The notes beneath the pieces are model-generated. The model made no database searches, had not been told where the DNA came from, and saw only the letters and a program-made list of their open reading frames with translations. A program made the translations under genes and the position numbers. Of a DNA stretch of 64,000 nucleotides, positions 35,301 through 46,200 are shown in pieces. Every line of letters starts with the position of its first letter. Positions within the stretch are counted from its first letter, which is position 1. The stretch is taken from positions 379,856,687 to 379,920,686 of the forward strand of contig JAUMIR010000001.1 in the NCBI GenBank assembly GCA_030847615.1, read 5' to 3'. The DNA comes from Gambelia wislizenii (lineage: Eukaryota; Chordata; Lepidosauria; Squamata; Crotaphytidae).

Positions 35301-35646
35301 AATGCAGGGTTTCTAAATCTGCTGGGGTGGAAATGGGGCTTTGCAAGGAGAATCAGGAGGTGGGAGACAGGTCTTAAGTCACTCCGCTACCCACTGCTTT
35401 TCCCCTGCAACCACTCCCCTGTCATCCTTTCTCCCATCCATCTCCCCCTGCCCTGTGAACTTCCAAGAGTGGAATTAAACCTAGTAAGGGAAACCATGGG
35501 GGAGAGGATCTGCTGGGTAAAGATGAAAAGAGGGGAGGGGAAAAAATGAATCACTCCCCTATCTAGTGGGGCTCCCATGCCCTCACTATAGCAGAAAGAA
35601 AAGTCTGCCACCTATTATCCTGGCCTTGTCCAAGTTGTGAATCTAA
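32353..35646. other. No gene recognised; minor repeats
   Basis: About 3.3 kb. Holds an old dispersed-repeat trace at 33,470-33,700 (TGTAACTCCCACTGTGTTCA and CCCACTGAATC motifs) and a (GA)n run at about 34,075-34,092. The frame at 33,519-33,929 runs through that repeat trace and has no known motif. Confidence 0.4.
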
Positions 35647-36251
35647 GGGTGCGGCTATACGATCATAAAAAAATCCATATGGGGGGCAAAAAATACGAAC
35701 AGCCTGTCATTCGTATGCATACGAACCGGCTATACAATTTTTAAACCCCCTAAACTCCGTATGACTCCCTGTTCCTGAAGCTGGCTGGAGCGAGCAAGCC
35801 AAGCGGCAGTTTTAAATCTCCTGCTTTTTTTTTTTTTAAAGGTTCCTGGTTTGCGGACAGTCGGTTTTCCGTATTTACAATATAAAGTAAAAATAAATAA
35901 ACATATAAATTCACGGACTTACCGGACACTCGCTAGCCGGGAAACCAACATGGCGGCCGCTCCCAATTTCCCTCTGTGCTAGCCCCGCCCCCTCTACTCA
36001 GCCAGCCAATCAGATTACACAGCCTGTTCGTATGTGTGCGAACGGACCGTACAGAACCGTCAGCCATCCGAACGGTGTACAGATTTCTCTTTGCGATCCG
36101 CTTTCCCTCCCAAACGCCACATGTGCGTGTTTCAGGGTGGAAAACCAGGCCCCCCCTCTTTTGCATTCGTGTGCATCCGAACGGCCATTTGTACTGAAGT
36201 GTGAACTTTCGCACGCCGTACGTATTATTTAAATTGTGTAGACGGGACCTA
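35647..36251. mobile_element. CpG-rich nonautonomous DNA transposon
   Basis: The left end GTGCGGCTATACGATCATAA and the right end, read inverted, GTCCCGTCTACACAATTTAA, are alike at most positions and act as terminal inverted repeats. The roughly 605-bp interior is far richer in CpG than its surroundings, with many CGAACGG-type motifs on both strands, and it includes CATGGCGGCCGCTCCC near 35,950. No transposase. Reading frames inside are short and mirror each other. Confidence 0.65.
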
Positions 36252-36779
36252 AGAGCTCTGTGTGTAATATCTTCAGGGGTTTAGGCTGCTTTCTGCACAT
36301 TTATTCATTCAAAATGTTTCTTCATCAGCTTTCAAGAGTGGTAGAGCCAATTCACAAAATAAAAATTTAAATGAAAAAAAGGAATATAGAATTATTTATG
36401 CCAACATAAATGTTTTTAAAAGGCAAAATAATTAAAATTGCAGTATGTAAGATGTGTTTATGTGTAATTAGAAGCAACTTGGAGCAAAGAGTCAGGGAAA
36501 GAACCATGCACACAGAGCGTTCCATCATGAAGGAGCCACTTCAGAAGAAGCCATGTCTCTTGCCTCTTCCAGCCTAATAGATCTTATTGGCAAGTGTGAG
36601 AGCTAGGCTTCTGTGGGTATTCTTCAGACCTGGGCAATTTTGCATGGCTGCAGACAGATCCCAAAAACATTTCCTCTCAGCTTTGTTGGGCTTCTCTGCA
36701 CTAGTGAAACACCCCAAATCTGGCCTGATAATGCCACATAACACACAGCCTTTTTGTTGAATCTGGTGCAATAATGCCA
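36252..36779. other. No recognised feature
   Basis: AT-rich unclassified DNA. Confidence 0.4.
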
Positions 36780-37500
36780 CACAATGTATGGCCCTATCTG
36801 CACCAAACTGGGGGAATACCACTTTAAACCAGGTTTTGGTTTCTCAATTTTCTCCGGAGTTTGCTTGAAACTCCGGAGAAAACTGTAGTGTGAACAATCC
36901 GTCCACACTGGATTGGGGAGGGTAGGAAGGATTGGGGAGGGTAGGTGCTTCCTTGGCACCACTGCCTCATTCCAAAGGCAGATCCACAATGCTAGTCACT
37001 TTCTCTGAAGTCAGAAGGCCCAGCCAGCTGCACCATTGCAAGGCTAGCTGCCCATGCTGACTTCAGATAGCGCAACTAGTGCTGGGGCTTTGCTTTCATG
37101 GAGCTCAAAATGGGTAATTGTGCACCAGAAAAGCAAAGTCCCAGCGCTAGTCACACACTCTCGCTAGTCACTCTGCCCTGCCTTCATGATGCTGTCAGCC
37201 CATTCTGACTTCAGAGAGAGCAACTATCACTGAGGCTTTGCTTTCACAAAGCTCAGAGTCAAGTTCTAAGTGTGAGTAATAGCTTTGAGTGGAAGCCACA
37301 TGCTTTAAAATACACTTTAAAAACAAATCTTTCTGCTTCACTGGGGATGAAAATCTGAATACAGATTTGGGCTTTGGCAGGTGTGGTGCTTAAATCCAGG
37401 CCAGTGTAGTCCAAATTTCATGCACTGTAGCTCCGGGCCAAAGTAGTCCAAATTTTATCTAAATTTTTACACACACACACCCATGTAGTCAAGCCCATTG
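36780..37500. repeat. Fold-back region with hairpin and duplicated segments
   Basis: A perfect 15-bp inverted repeat (36,848-36,862 with 36,868-36,882, TTTTCTCCGGAGTTT) has a 5-bp loop. Further on, CTGACTTCAGATAGCGCAAC at about 37,059 and CTGACTTCAGAGAGAGCAAC at about 37,209 start two direct copies of a 50-bp segment ending in GGCTTTGCTTTC and CTCA, and TCTCTGAAGTCAG at 37,002 is an inverted partner. Probably the inside of an old fold-back transposon. Confidence 0.55.
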
Positions 37501-38955
37501 TGAGGTTCACTGAAAGCTCGGAGAAAACCAGAATACAGGCATCATTCTGAATGCTGCTGGCCTTGCTATCAGGCAGAGTGAAGCCACTGCCTTAGGCAAC
37601 AGATTTTGGATATGATGAAAGGGAAGTGAATTGTGAGTAATTTAATTTGTTATTATTATAGTTTTACTACCAAGAATGGACAGAAATGCTTGTGAGATTT
37701 TCTGCCTCAGGTGCCAAAATAATGTGCTCTGGGCACAATATGTCCTTGAGTAGAGTGTGTGTGTGTGCGCGCGCGTGCACCATTTTCTCATGCAGAAAAA
37801 TCTCTCAGGCCATCTTTTTAAGTATCTTTCTACCTCCATGTCCTCACAACCCCCTCCCGACCCATGCTTTCTAAATACATGGGGTCCTTAAAACAGTTTA
37901 GATTCTGCAGAAGCAGATACTTAGGAGAATGCTTCATTCCAGCATAAATGCAATTTGCACTTCTTTGGACTATACCCACAGAGATGAATGATTTAAATAA
38001 CCCAATGCACATGGGGTGCAAGCTCTAACCTGCTTAATGAGAAGATTAATCAACTAAAGATTTAGCTGATTAATTGATTGTGGCCACTTTTAATCAGTGA
38101 TGCAGAGAGTTAAGGGCCCACTATGTTTTAAGGCTGTTTTTATGCTGGTGTTATTATAGTATGGAATGAAAAATAAAATATTACGGTGGTCTTTCAAACT
38201 CCAGGTATGTGAATTGAATTGTAAATTATAGCACCCTTCTCCCAGTAACTCAGAGAAGTGCCTGTATTGATGTTTCAGTATTATGCAAATTTAATTTAAA
38301 TGACACTGATCAATTGGCCAAAAGGCAATTAATCAAATAAAATTGTGACAATGAGAGGGCAGCCATACCACACTTTGAACCATACATGATTTGTGGGTAG
38401 ATCTCCCTTGGGTTCATATCTCACTGTACTCAAAAGAGAAAGGAGCATTGGTCAGAAGGCGTTATTTGTTCCTTTGTTCTCTGCTGCATGGACACAGAAA
38501 GGAACATTTCACCTATATTTATCACTAACATGATAAAGCAGAACCACATTTTAGGTGGAAATGGGAATGCCAGTGAAAATAGCATCCACATGTTGAACTC
38601 TCCCTTCTCCACTCACAGGCTGGACTCCATGGTTCCACAGACAGATCTTCTTTGGCCAAAGAACAAGAGTGGATGATCAATCCTTCCTACTGTAGCCCAA
38701 TGTGCACTCTCAAAACCTGCTCCAGAGAACTTTGATATTCTTTGGAGCTGGTTTTCAGGTTCTGTGCAAAACTGATGAGGGTTTGTGTAAAGGAAGTTCC
38801 TCTGTACTGACACTTTGGCACCAGTGTTATGTTGGTTTTTTAGGCCATAAAGGGGTTGTATTATTTCCCTCATGTCAAGATTTCATTACTTTGTGAGTTG
38901 CTCTGTCCCTGCTGGTAACAGCCAATAATAGGGAGCACAATGTGATGATGGCACA
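37501..38955. other. No gene; one microsatellite
   Basis: Contains a mixed (GT)n(GC)n run at 37,755-37,779, which can adopt left-handed DNA. Otherwise unclassified. Confidence 0.45.
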
Positions 38956-39290
38956 ACACGGAGGAGTTAATATGGAAGTATGGAATATCCTCCCCTTGGA
39001 AGCCTTATTGGCACCAACTTTGGTGTCATTCCTGCCCCAAGTCAAAACATGGCTTTTTATTAAAGTCTTCTGGGCCTAACTGATGTGATCTAATTTGCAC
39101 ATGAGATTATTTTAAATTGTTTTAACTTGTTTTAAATTATCTGGTTTTAAGCGATAAATGATTTAGTTTATGCTTTAGTCTTTCAAAAACATTCTTGTTA
39201 TTTATTGTCCTAAATGGATGCTATTGTACACCACTCTGAAATCCTTGGATACAGAGCAGGATATAAATATTTTAATAAATATATAAATAA
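38956..39290 (+). mobile_element. L2 LINE 3' end
   Basis: The first part encodes a decayed end of the L2 ORF (VWNILPLEALLAPT...VKTWLFIKVFW in the plus frame), then an AT-rich 3' UTR, ending in a tail of the type CACTCTGAAATCC...GGATATAAATA with an (AATA)n-like terminus. Equivalent to 22,930-23,245 in the larger L2 copy. Confidence 0.75.
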
Positions 39291-39309
39291 TATACATTGT
39301 AAGGCTATA

Positions 39310-39413
39310 TTCAGAGGAAAGCAATGGCAAACCTCCTCTGAACAAATCTTGTCAAGAAAACTCCATGATAGGGTCACCGTAAGTCAGAGTTGACTTGAAG
39401 CCACATAATAGCA
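39310..39413 (+). mobile_element. Sauria-type SINE 3' part
   Basis: Contains TTCAGAGGAAAGCAATGGCA, CTTGTCAAGAAAACTCCATG, GGGTCACCGTAAGTCAGAGT and TGACTTGAAGCCACATAATA. The tRNA head is missing. Confidence 0.88.
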
Positions 39414-39484
39414 AGAGAGAAGGTACCATTTCCACATGGGGATGTCATTTTCAGCAGGAGCCAAGCATCTGACCCAATGCCTAT

Positions 39485-39762
39485 AGAATCATAGTATCAT
39501 AGAGTTTGAAGAGACCACAAGGGCCATCCAGTTCAAAACCCTGCCATGCAGGAATACACAATGAAGCACGCCTGACAGATGGCCATCCAGCCTCTGTTTA
39601 AAAAACTCCAGAGATGGAGACTCCACCACATTCAGAGGCAGCTCATTCCACTGTCAAACAGATCTTACTCTCAGGAAGTTCTTCCTAATGTTTAGGTGGA
39701 ATCTCTTTTACTGTAGTTTGAGTCCATTGTTCTGTGTCCTAGTCTCTGGAGCAGCAGAATCT
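39485..39762 (-). mobile_element. CR1 LINE 3' end, minus strand
   Basis: Reverse complement of the CR1 3' UTR (ATAGAATCATAGTATCATAG, CCACAAGGGCCATCCAG) and of the last part of ORF2, including GACAGATGGCCATCCAGCCT and CTCAGGAAGTTCTTCCTAAT. 5'-truncated and inactive. Confidence 0.92.
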
Positions 39763-40751
39763 CTTCTTAGATTACTGGTAAGGCTTTATGGGACTTCCAG
39801 GGGTGGGGGGAACCCTCACACAATTCACTTTCATCACTGGTACCAATTCTAACATATCAGTTCTGTACTTGCATCTTTATGACACATATTGGAAGTGGTG
39901 TGAAAATGGCTGAAGAAGGTTGTATGAGTCACCTGCAACTGGCAGGCTTGTTCTGAGAGCTTTGACATAAACTTTATAACACACTTTTACTCTGGCAATT
40001 TTCTTTTCTTTTCATTCAAACTGATGAATTCTGTCATCAAGTTCCTGGAACTTCCTACTTCTGTTTTCAGCTCTGACATATGTAGACCCTTGAACAGCTC
40101 TCTTAAATTACTTGTGTGGTCTTGACTTGTACAGATGGATAACCTCATCTTTGGAAAGATTACTTTGTTTCCAAAATGGTTTTGTACTAAGATACAGTAA
40201 AAATCTTCCTTTCAATTTAGCCCAGAGGATGAAACGTTTGGAAGGCTTCTATTAATAATCTAATTGTGTTTCCATCTTTTAGAGAAAGTTTATTGGCATG
40301 GAGGGAAAGCTAGAAATTTGGAGGGCAACATGATTTCAACACACTTTCCTAACAAGGTTGTCTGGGATTTACTTTTTTTCTGCTCCTTCTTTACAATTTG
40401 ATTAACTGGTTATTTATTTGTATATTTTTATATCACCATACTTGAGGCAAACTAGAGTTCTTATTACTGTTGATTGTGTCTTGGTTTCATAGTCTCCCAA
40501 ATGTCCCTGACTAAAGTTTTGGACAGTCGATGATTTGGATTCTATCCAAGAATTGAGAAATCACTGAAATAGTATCAGATAATGTGGCACGTTCCAAGCA
40601 CTGTCACTTTTTGTAACTGTGCTATTGTGTGCCTGTTGATGGTGATTTCATTCTGATCTCTTGTCAGCCTGTTTCAAATTGTTCTGAAAGCACATATCAC
40701 CATTTGAACCACGTTATTATTAGTACTACTAGTAGGAGTTTGGCATCTATA
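39763..40751. other. No recognised feature
   Basis: Unclassified AT-rich DNA upstream of the LINE fragment. Confidence 0.4.
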
Positions 40752-41527
40752 TATACGTTACCGTATTGATGGTAGCTTGTTTAACTTAAGCTGTCTGAGG
40801 GCTCGCACTAAGACTCTAAACTATCTAGTTTGTGAACTGCTCTTCGCTGATGATGCTGCCCTTGTTGCCCACACAGAAGCAGCTCTGCAATGCCTAACAT
40901 CCTGCTTCGCAACAGCTGCAGAGCTCTTTGGGCTGGAAGTCAACCTGAAGAAAATGGAAATCCTTTACCAGCTTGCTCCACAGGACGAACAACATCATCC
41001 CCACATTGCCATCGGCAAAGCTGTGCTTAAGTCTGTACAGCAGTTCACCTACCTGGGAAGCATCATCTCCTCAGATGCCAAGATTGACAAAGAGATCGAT
41101 CACAGATTAGCAAAGGCATATAGCGCATTTGGAAGACTTTACAAAAGAGTCTGGAGTAATAAACACCTGAGGCGAAGCACAAAAATCAGTGTGTATAGAG
41201 CCATTGTACTGTCTATTCTCCTTGATGGGTCTGAAACATGGGTCACCTATCACCACCACTTACGACTCCTCTAACACTTTCATCAGCACTGTATATGCAC
41301 AATCCTAAATATACACTGGACTGACTTTGTGATGAATGTTGCTGTCCCTGAGCAAGCAGGGATCACCAGCATTGAGGCCATGATATTGAGAACACAGCTG
41401 TGCTGGGCAGAGAACATTTCTAAGATGGAGGATCATCACGTTCCAAAAATAGTACTCTACAGTGAACTCGCCACGGGTCAGCATAAGAGGGGAACTCCAA
41501 AAAAGCGATACAAGGACTCCCTGAAAC
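40752..41527 (+). pseudogene. Non-LTR retrotransposon reverse transcriptase fragment (5' part)
   Basis: The frame encodes the reverse transcriptase palm motif LLFADDAALVAH, in which the FADD box carries the catalytic aspartates, then thumb landmarks (TYLGSIISSDAKI, KISVYRAIVLSILLDGSETW). A stop at 41,272-41,274 breaks the frame, but the same frame resumes with the C-terminal part (EQAGITSIEAMILRTQLCWA, then TPKKRYKDSLK). The fragment is 5'-truncated: endonuclease and first reverse transcriptase motifs are absent. A copia element interrupts it at 41,528; the remainder lies at 47,100-47,430. I do not assign the LINE clade firmly; it is neither CR1 nor L2. Only one stop and little decay indicate moderate age. 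Confidence 0.88.
41523..41527. repeat. Copia target-site duplication, left
   Basis: GAAAC directly before the 5' LTR; repeated at 47,100-47,104 directly after the 3' LTR. Five bases is the usual duplication made by copia-type integrases. Confidence 0.97.
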
Positions 41528-41838
41528 TGTTAAGGAAAATGCAACATGGGACATACAGTGAAAGAAATAAAATATGTATGTGAAAGTCACAATGACTAAG
41601 CAAGAGCAATTATGAAGCTACACAGGTGAAACTGCTAATGTAATCTAGAAGTCCTGAGAGCCAAGGACAGAGGTACTGAATGCAGATTGGAAACACCTGA
41701 GAATCATTAAGTGTACAAGGTGAAATGTTGAAATACATGGGTTGGTCTTAAGTATGGGTGGAACTATGTGGACCAATCAGAATGGAAGTACACATCCACT
41801 GGGTGGAAACTAACTAGTGGGTGGTGATAAACAATGGC

Positions 41839-41845
41839 TATAAAA
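41839..41845 (+). promoter_or_regulatory. Probable TATA box of the copia LTR
   Basis: TATAAAA about 310 bp into the LTR and 120 bp before the AATAAA signal, the spacing expected for a short R region. The second AT-rich run at 41,946-41,960 is a weaker alternative. Confidence 0.65.
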
Positions 41846-41964
41846 TTGCAATGTTTGCCAATGTATTTTTGTGTGGTGGAGTAGAGGTGGAATAGTTTGG
41901 AGATATTGTGGAGTAGTGTGTAGAGATTGTGATTTGTTGACCATATAGTATATTTATATAGAAG

Positions 41965-41970
41965 AATAAA
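41965..41970 (+). terminator. Polyadenylation signal of the copia LTR
   Basis: AATAAA followed by a T-rich stretch (GGTTTTATAT). The copy in the 3' LTR, at 46,857-46,862, would be the one used for the genomic transcript. Confidence 0.65.
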
Positions 41971-42208
41971 GTAGGTTTTATATAAAACTACTGAGTTGCC
42001 TGAGTGAATCCTGGAGACGTTTTGGAGACACCTGGAGAAGAGTGAGAAGGCTTGGAGAGTTTGTCAGGATCTTCAGCCTATTCTCTGAAACTCTGCTGCT
42101 TTGGAGGAAAGCTTTAACCACTGATCTAAGCTGGTCGGCTCTGCTGCATAATAAGGTGGTGAGTTTGAGCCAGAGGTGAAGAGCTACAACTCCCATCATC
42201 CCTGACAA

Positions 42209-42223
42209 GGGTTATGGGCCCAG
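42209..42223 (+). promoter_or_regulatory. Copia primer-binding site, initiator tRNA-Met anticodon arm
   Basis: GGGTTATGGGCCCAG, one base after the LTR, is the exact complement of the eukaryotic initiator tRNA-Met anticodon stem-loop (CTGGGCCCATAACCC, anticodon CAT). Drosophila copia is known to prime from a half-molecule of this tRNA cleaved in the anticodon region rather than from the 3' acceptor end, and the match here implies the same mechanism. Confidence 0.88.
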
Positions 42224-42425
42224 TTACTAGAGCACCCAGCATCCACAGAAGCTGAAAGTTCCAGAGAGTGGAAGAAAGCTTTGTGGACGACAGATCAGAG
42301 CAAGCTGTTTGTGCTGCACTAATAAGCCTCGTGAGTAAATCATTTTGTGTTTTGCTTAAGCCCAGACGGGTCAGCTGTGCATACTCAGAAGGACTGTGTC
42401 AAATTGAGTCACTGCACAAATCAAG

Positions 42426-43178
42426 ATGGAAATTCTAAAGTTTAGTAAATTAAATAGAAACAACTACTCTACCTGGAAGATTTATGCCCAATCTCTACTA
42501 GTAAAGGAAGGTCTGTGGTCAACAGTTGAAACAGGGCTGGCAGCCGATGCTGATGAAGCCACTCAAGAGAGAGATAGTAAAGCAAAAGCCTGTCTTTATC
42601 TCATGCTTGAAGAAGACTTAATTAATGACGTCAGAGATAAAGCATCCGCCAAGAATGTGTGGGATACCTTGCAGAGATTACACACTCCTTCAACTGCTTT
42701 TGCAAAAATGCTATGGTCTAAAAGAATATACAGGCAAAAGATGGCTAAAGGGCAGTGTGTGATAGAACATTTAAAAATAATGCAAGATTTATTTGTGCAA
42801 GCTGAACTGAGGGGAGTGGAAATTAGCAAAGAGCAGCAATGCTACATTTTAGTAGAATCACTAGACTCTTCGTGGGACAACATAACGAACAGCTTGCAGA
42901 ACTTGCCAGAAGCTGAGCTTAATAGAGACTTAATTGTGGCCAGAATACTGGAAGAGAACCAGAGAAGAATGTCTGAGCAGGATGACTCAGCAAGCTTAAA
43001 GACTGTGCCAAAACAACAAACAACTCCTGACTGTCGAACACAGGAGGAAGCAGCCTCTACAAGGGAGCAACGGAGGTGCTTTTATTGTAAGAAGATTGGT
43101 CATCTGCAGAGACATTGTAAACATTTTGCAGCTGAGAGACGCAAACAAGCAGAGAGCAGATGGCAGCCGCAGCAGTAA
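42426..43178 (+). CDS. gag: Copia Gag (nucleocapsid/capsid) protein
   Basis: A 250-residue protein that would form the virus-like particle around the element RNA in the cytoplasm. The N-terminus (FSKLNRNNYSTWKI) is the usual start of copia Gag, the middle is the alpha-helical capsid-like domain (about residues 10-190), and a CCHC zinc knuckle follows near residues 219-232 (C-F-Y-C, then H, then C, spacing CX2CX4HX4C), which binds RNA. The first ATG after the leader was chosen; no upstream in-frame ATG fits better. It ends with TAA at 43,176-43,178, and the pol frame continues in the same phase directly after it. About two hundred bases of leader separate it from the primer-binding site. Capsid fold is inferred from family membership. 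Confidence 0.93.
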   Translation: MEILKFSKLNRNNYSTWKIYAQSLLVKEGLWSTVETGLAADADEATQERDSKAKACLYLMLEEDLINDVRDKASAKNVWDTLQRLHTPSTAFAKMLWSKRIYRQKMAKGQCVIEHLKIMQDLFVQAELRGVEISKEQQCYILVESLDSSWDNITNSLQNLPEAELNRDLIVARILEENQRRMSEQDDSASLKTVPKQQTTPDCRTQEEAASTREQRRCFYCKKIGHLQRHCKHFAAERRKQAESRWQPQQ

Positions 43179-43202
43179 CAAAAACAGTCCAGACCTCCAT
43201 TT

Positions 43203-46200
43203 TTGAGGGACAGTGGTAACAAAAAGGGGTTTGCAACCATGATTAAGGAAAAACAAAATGCAAATTCTAAATGGCTAGTTGATTCAGGAGCCTCATCTTC
43301 GATGTGTAATGATATAAATTTAATAAGTAATAGAAAATCAGCTAATGTAAATACTGTAGTTTTGGCTGACGGGAAACAGCTAAGTACTGTAAATCAAATG
43401 GGTACTGTGTACATTCCAGGGCTAAAAGAGAATTTTAATGATGTCTTGCATGTAAAGGAGTTAGAAAATAATTTGTTATCAGTAAGCAGATTAACAGAAA
43501 GAGACTACACAGTCATCTTTGAAAAGAACATGTGTAAGATAAAACTGAATGGGGAATTGCGTGGCATAGGTTTGAAAAAGGACAAACTTTATTATTTGGA
43601 GGACAATATTGATAGCTACAGGGTTGAAGAAGCTAATAACATAGAAAATATTCCAATCCACAAAGACTGCATACATGAGCTGCACAGAAAATTTGGCCAT
43701 GCGAGCTTCAAATGTTTAAAGAATTTAATCAGTATGTGTCCAGATTTAAAAGTTACTGAATGCAAAAACCACTTAGATTGTACGGTATGTCATCAGGTAA
43801 AGGTCAGAGCTTTTCCAGTAGCTAAGAAAACAAAAAGAATTGCTCAAAGACCATTTCAGTATGTACATGCAGATGTCGCCCAAGTTAATTGCTTGTCCTT
43901 AGGGGGAAGCAAGTATTTCCTAGTAATTGTTGATAGGTATACAAGGTTTGCATTTGTGAGAATAATGAAAAACAAATCTGACGCTGGGCAAAGTTTAAAA
44001 GCATGGGTAAGAATGGTGGAAAGACAATTTGATAGCAGAGTAGGCACCATTATTACTGATAGAGGAAGAGAATTTTTAAATAATCAATTGTTTAACTGGT
44101 TTCAAAAGGTGGGAATAAGGCATGAAACTACAAACCCTGCTTGTCCTAGTGAGGATGGGTTAGCAGAGAAGAAAATACAAGATATAAAAAGAATTACTGC
44201 TTGTATGATGGCAGATGCAGGGGTGAAAGATAGTTTTTGGGCAGAAGCAACTTTGACTGCAATACATATCAGTAACAGATTGTATCATTCAGAAATTGAA
44301 GACATTCCCTACAGGGTATTGTATGGGAGAATGCCAAATTACAAGTACTTAAGGGTTTTTGGACAATTTGCTCATGTTTACACACCTGCTTGTTTCAGGA
44401 GGAAAGGAGAACCCAAAAGCAAAAGGCTTAGGTTTTTGGGGTATTCTGGAAATAGCTACAAGTTTCATTTGGATGGAAAACAAGTGCAGTATTCTAGGTC
44501 TGCAAATTTTGAGAGACATGCTGGTTGGGACAAACTGCATGCCAATAAAGAAGTGTTTTTGAGATTAGGGAGTTCAAATGAGCCAGAAGCACAAACTGAA
44601 CCAACCTCAGGAAACGGAGGGGTTTCAGTTAAGCAGGAAGCATCACCTAGCAGCAGTGGTAGTTCTTCCGATGATGAGATAGCATCTAGGCCTACTACTA
44701 CTCGAATGACTGAAGACAAGAGATTTAGTCATAGAACTACAACTCCTAGTAGAGAAAGTGAGGATGAAAGAGACAGAACAGCAGATTTTATTCCCAGGCG
44801 TAGTCATAGAGTTAGGAAGCCTCCAGATAGGTTTGTTGTGACAAAGGCAAGAGCTTGTTTAGCAGTAGAAGAGCCTGAAAGTTTTGAAGAATTGGAAAGT
44901 TATTCTAGTGAAGAACAGGAAAGATGGTTTGATGCAATGGATAATGAGTTTGGTTGCCTGGTAAATAAAGATGTTTTTGAAATTGTTGACAGACCCAAAG
45001 ACAAGAAAGTAATTGGTTGTAAATGGGTATACAAAAGGAAAGAAATGCCAGATGGAAGTATCAAATATAAAGCTAGGTTAGTGGCTAAGGGTTTTGCACA
45101 ACAGCAGCATGAGAACTATGATAAGACATTTTCTCCAACTGCAAAGCCAGAAAGTCTGAGAATGGTTCTAGCTGTAGCAGTAAAAAGGAATTTAGTTGTA
45201 GAACATTTTGATTTTGAGACAGCTTACTTGAATGCGGTTTTGGATGAAGAAATTTTTATGGAACAGCCACAAGGTTTCGAAGAAAATGGTAGTCAGAGAG
45301 TATACAAATTAAAGAAAGCGTTGTATGGTTTAAAACAAAGTGCCAGAGCGTGGAATCTGTGCATCAATGATGAGCTAGTTAAGCTAGGTTACAAGAGGAG
45401 CATTGCAGATGCTTGTGTTTATACAAAAGGAGACATAGTATTAGTGATTTATGTAGATGATTTGTGCGTAGCAGCAAAGTCAAAACAGGAAATTGAGTCA
45501 GTAAAAAGAGAATTGTCTGAGAAGTTTGTTTTGAAGGACTTAGGTGTATTGAAGTCTTATTTAGGTATTTGCGTTGAATGGACAGAAGGACATTGTTTAT
45601 TAAGTCAGAGAAATAAAATTGAAAGACTGATTGAAAAGTGTGGATTACAGAATGCAAAAATAGTAAGAGCTCCAATGACAACTGGTTTTGTGTCTGAGGA
45701 AACAACTAGAGCGTTTGAGGACAAGATTCTCTTCAGAAGTATAATAGGATCTTTACAATTCATATCTTGCCACACCAGACCAGACATTTCTTATGCTGTA
45801 AATGTATTGTCTAGAAGGGTTAATGATCCAAAAATTGAAGACTGGACAGCGGTAAAACATTTATTGAGATATTTGAAAGGAACCTTAGATAGGAAATTGA
45901 TTATAAGAAGCAGTAGTTCAGATCTAGATTGTTATGTAGACAGTTCATTTGCATCAGAATTAGGAGACAAGAAGTCAGTTACAGGAATGATAATTAAATA
46001 TAGTGAAAGTCCAATAGTTTGGAAAAGTAGAAAACAAACTAATGTAGCGTTAAGCACAACGGAAGCAGAATTCGCTGCTTTGAATGAGATAGTAAATGAG
46101 GTACAGTGGATTAAGCAATTGCTAAATGATTTAAATGAAAGTTACAAGATACCAGTGGAAATTCTGGAAGATTCACAGTCATGCATAGCGATGGCTGAAA

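Larger units (their letters stand above)
41528..42207 (+). repeat. Copia 5' LTR
   Basis: Begins TGTTAAGG and ends CCTGACA, so it has the TG...CA ends of LTRs. It holds the promoter (TATAAAA at 41,839-41,845) and a polyadenylation signal (41,965-41,970), giving a U3-R-U5 layout with transcription starting about 25-35 bp after the TATA box. Confidence 0.98.
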
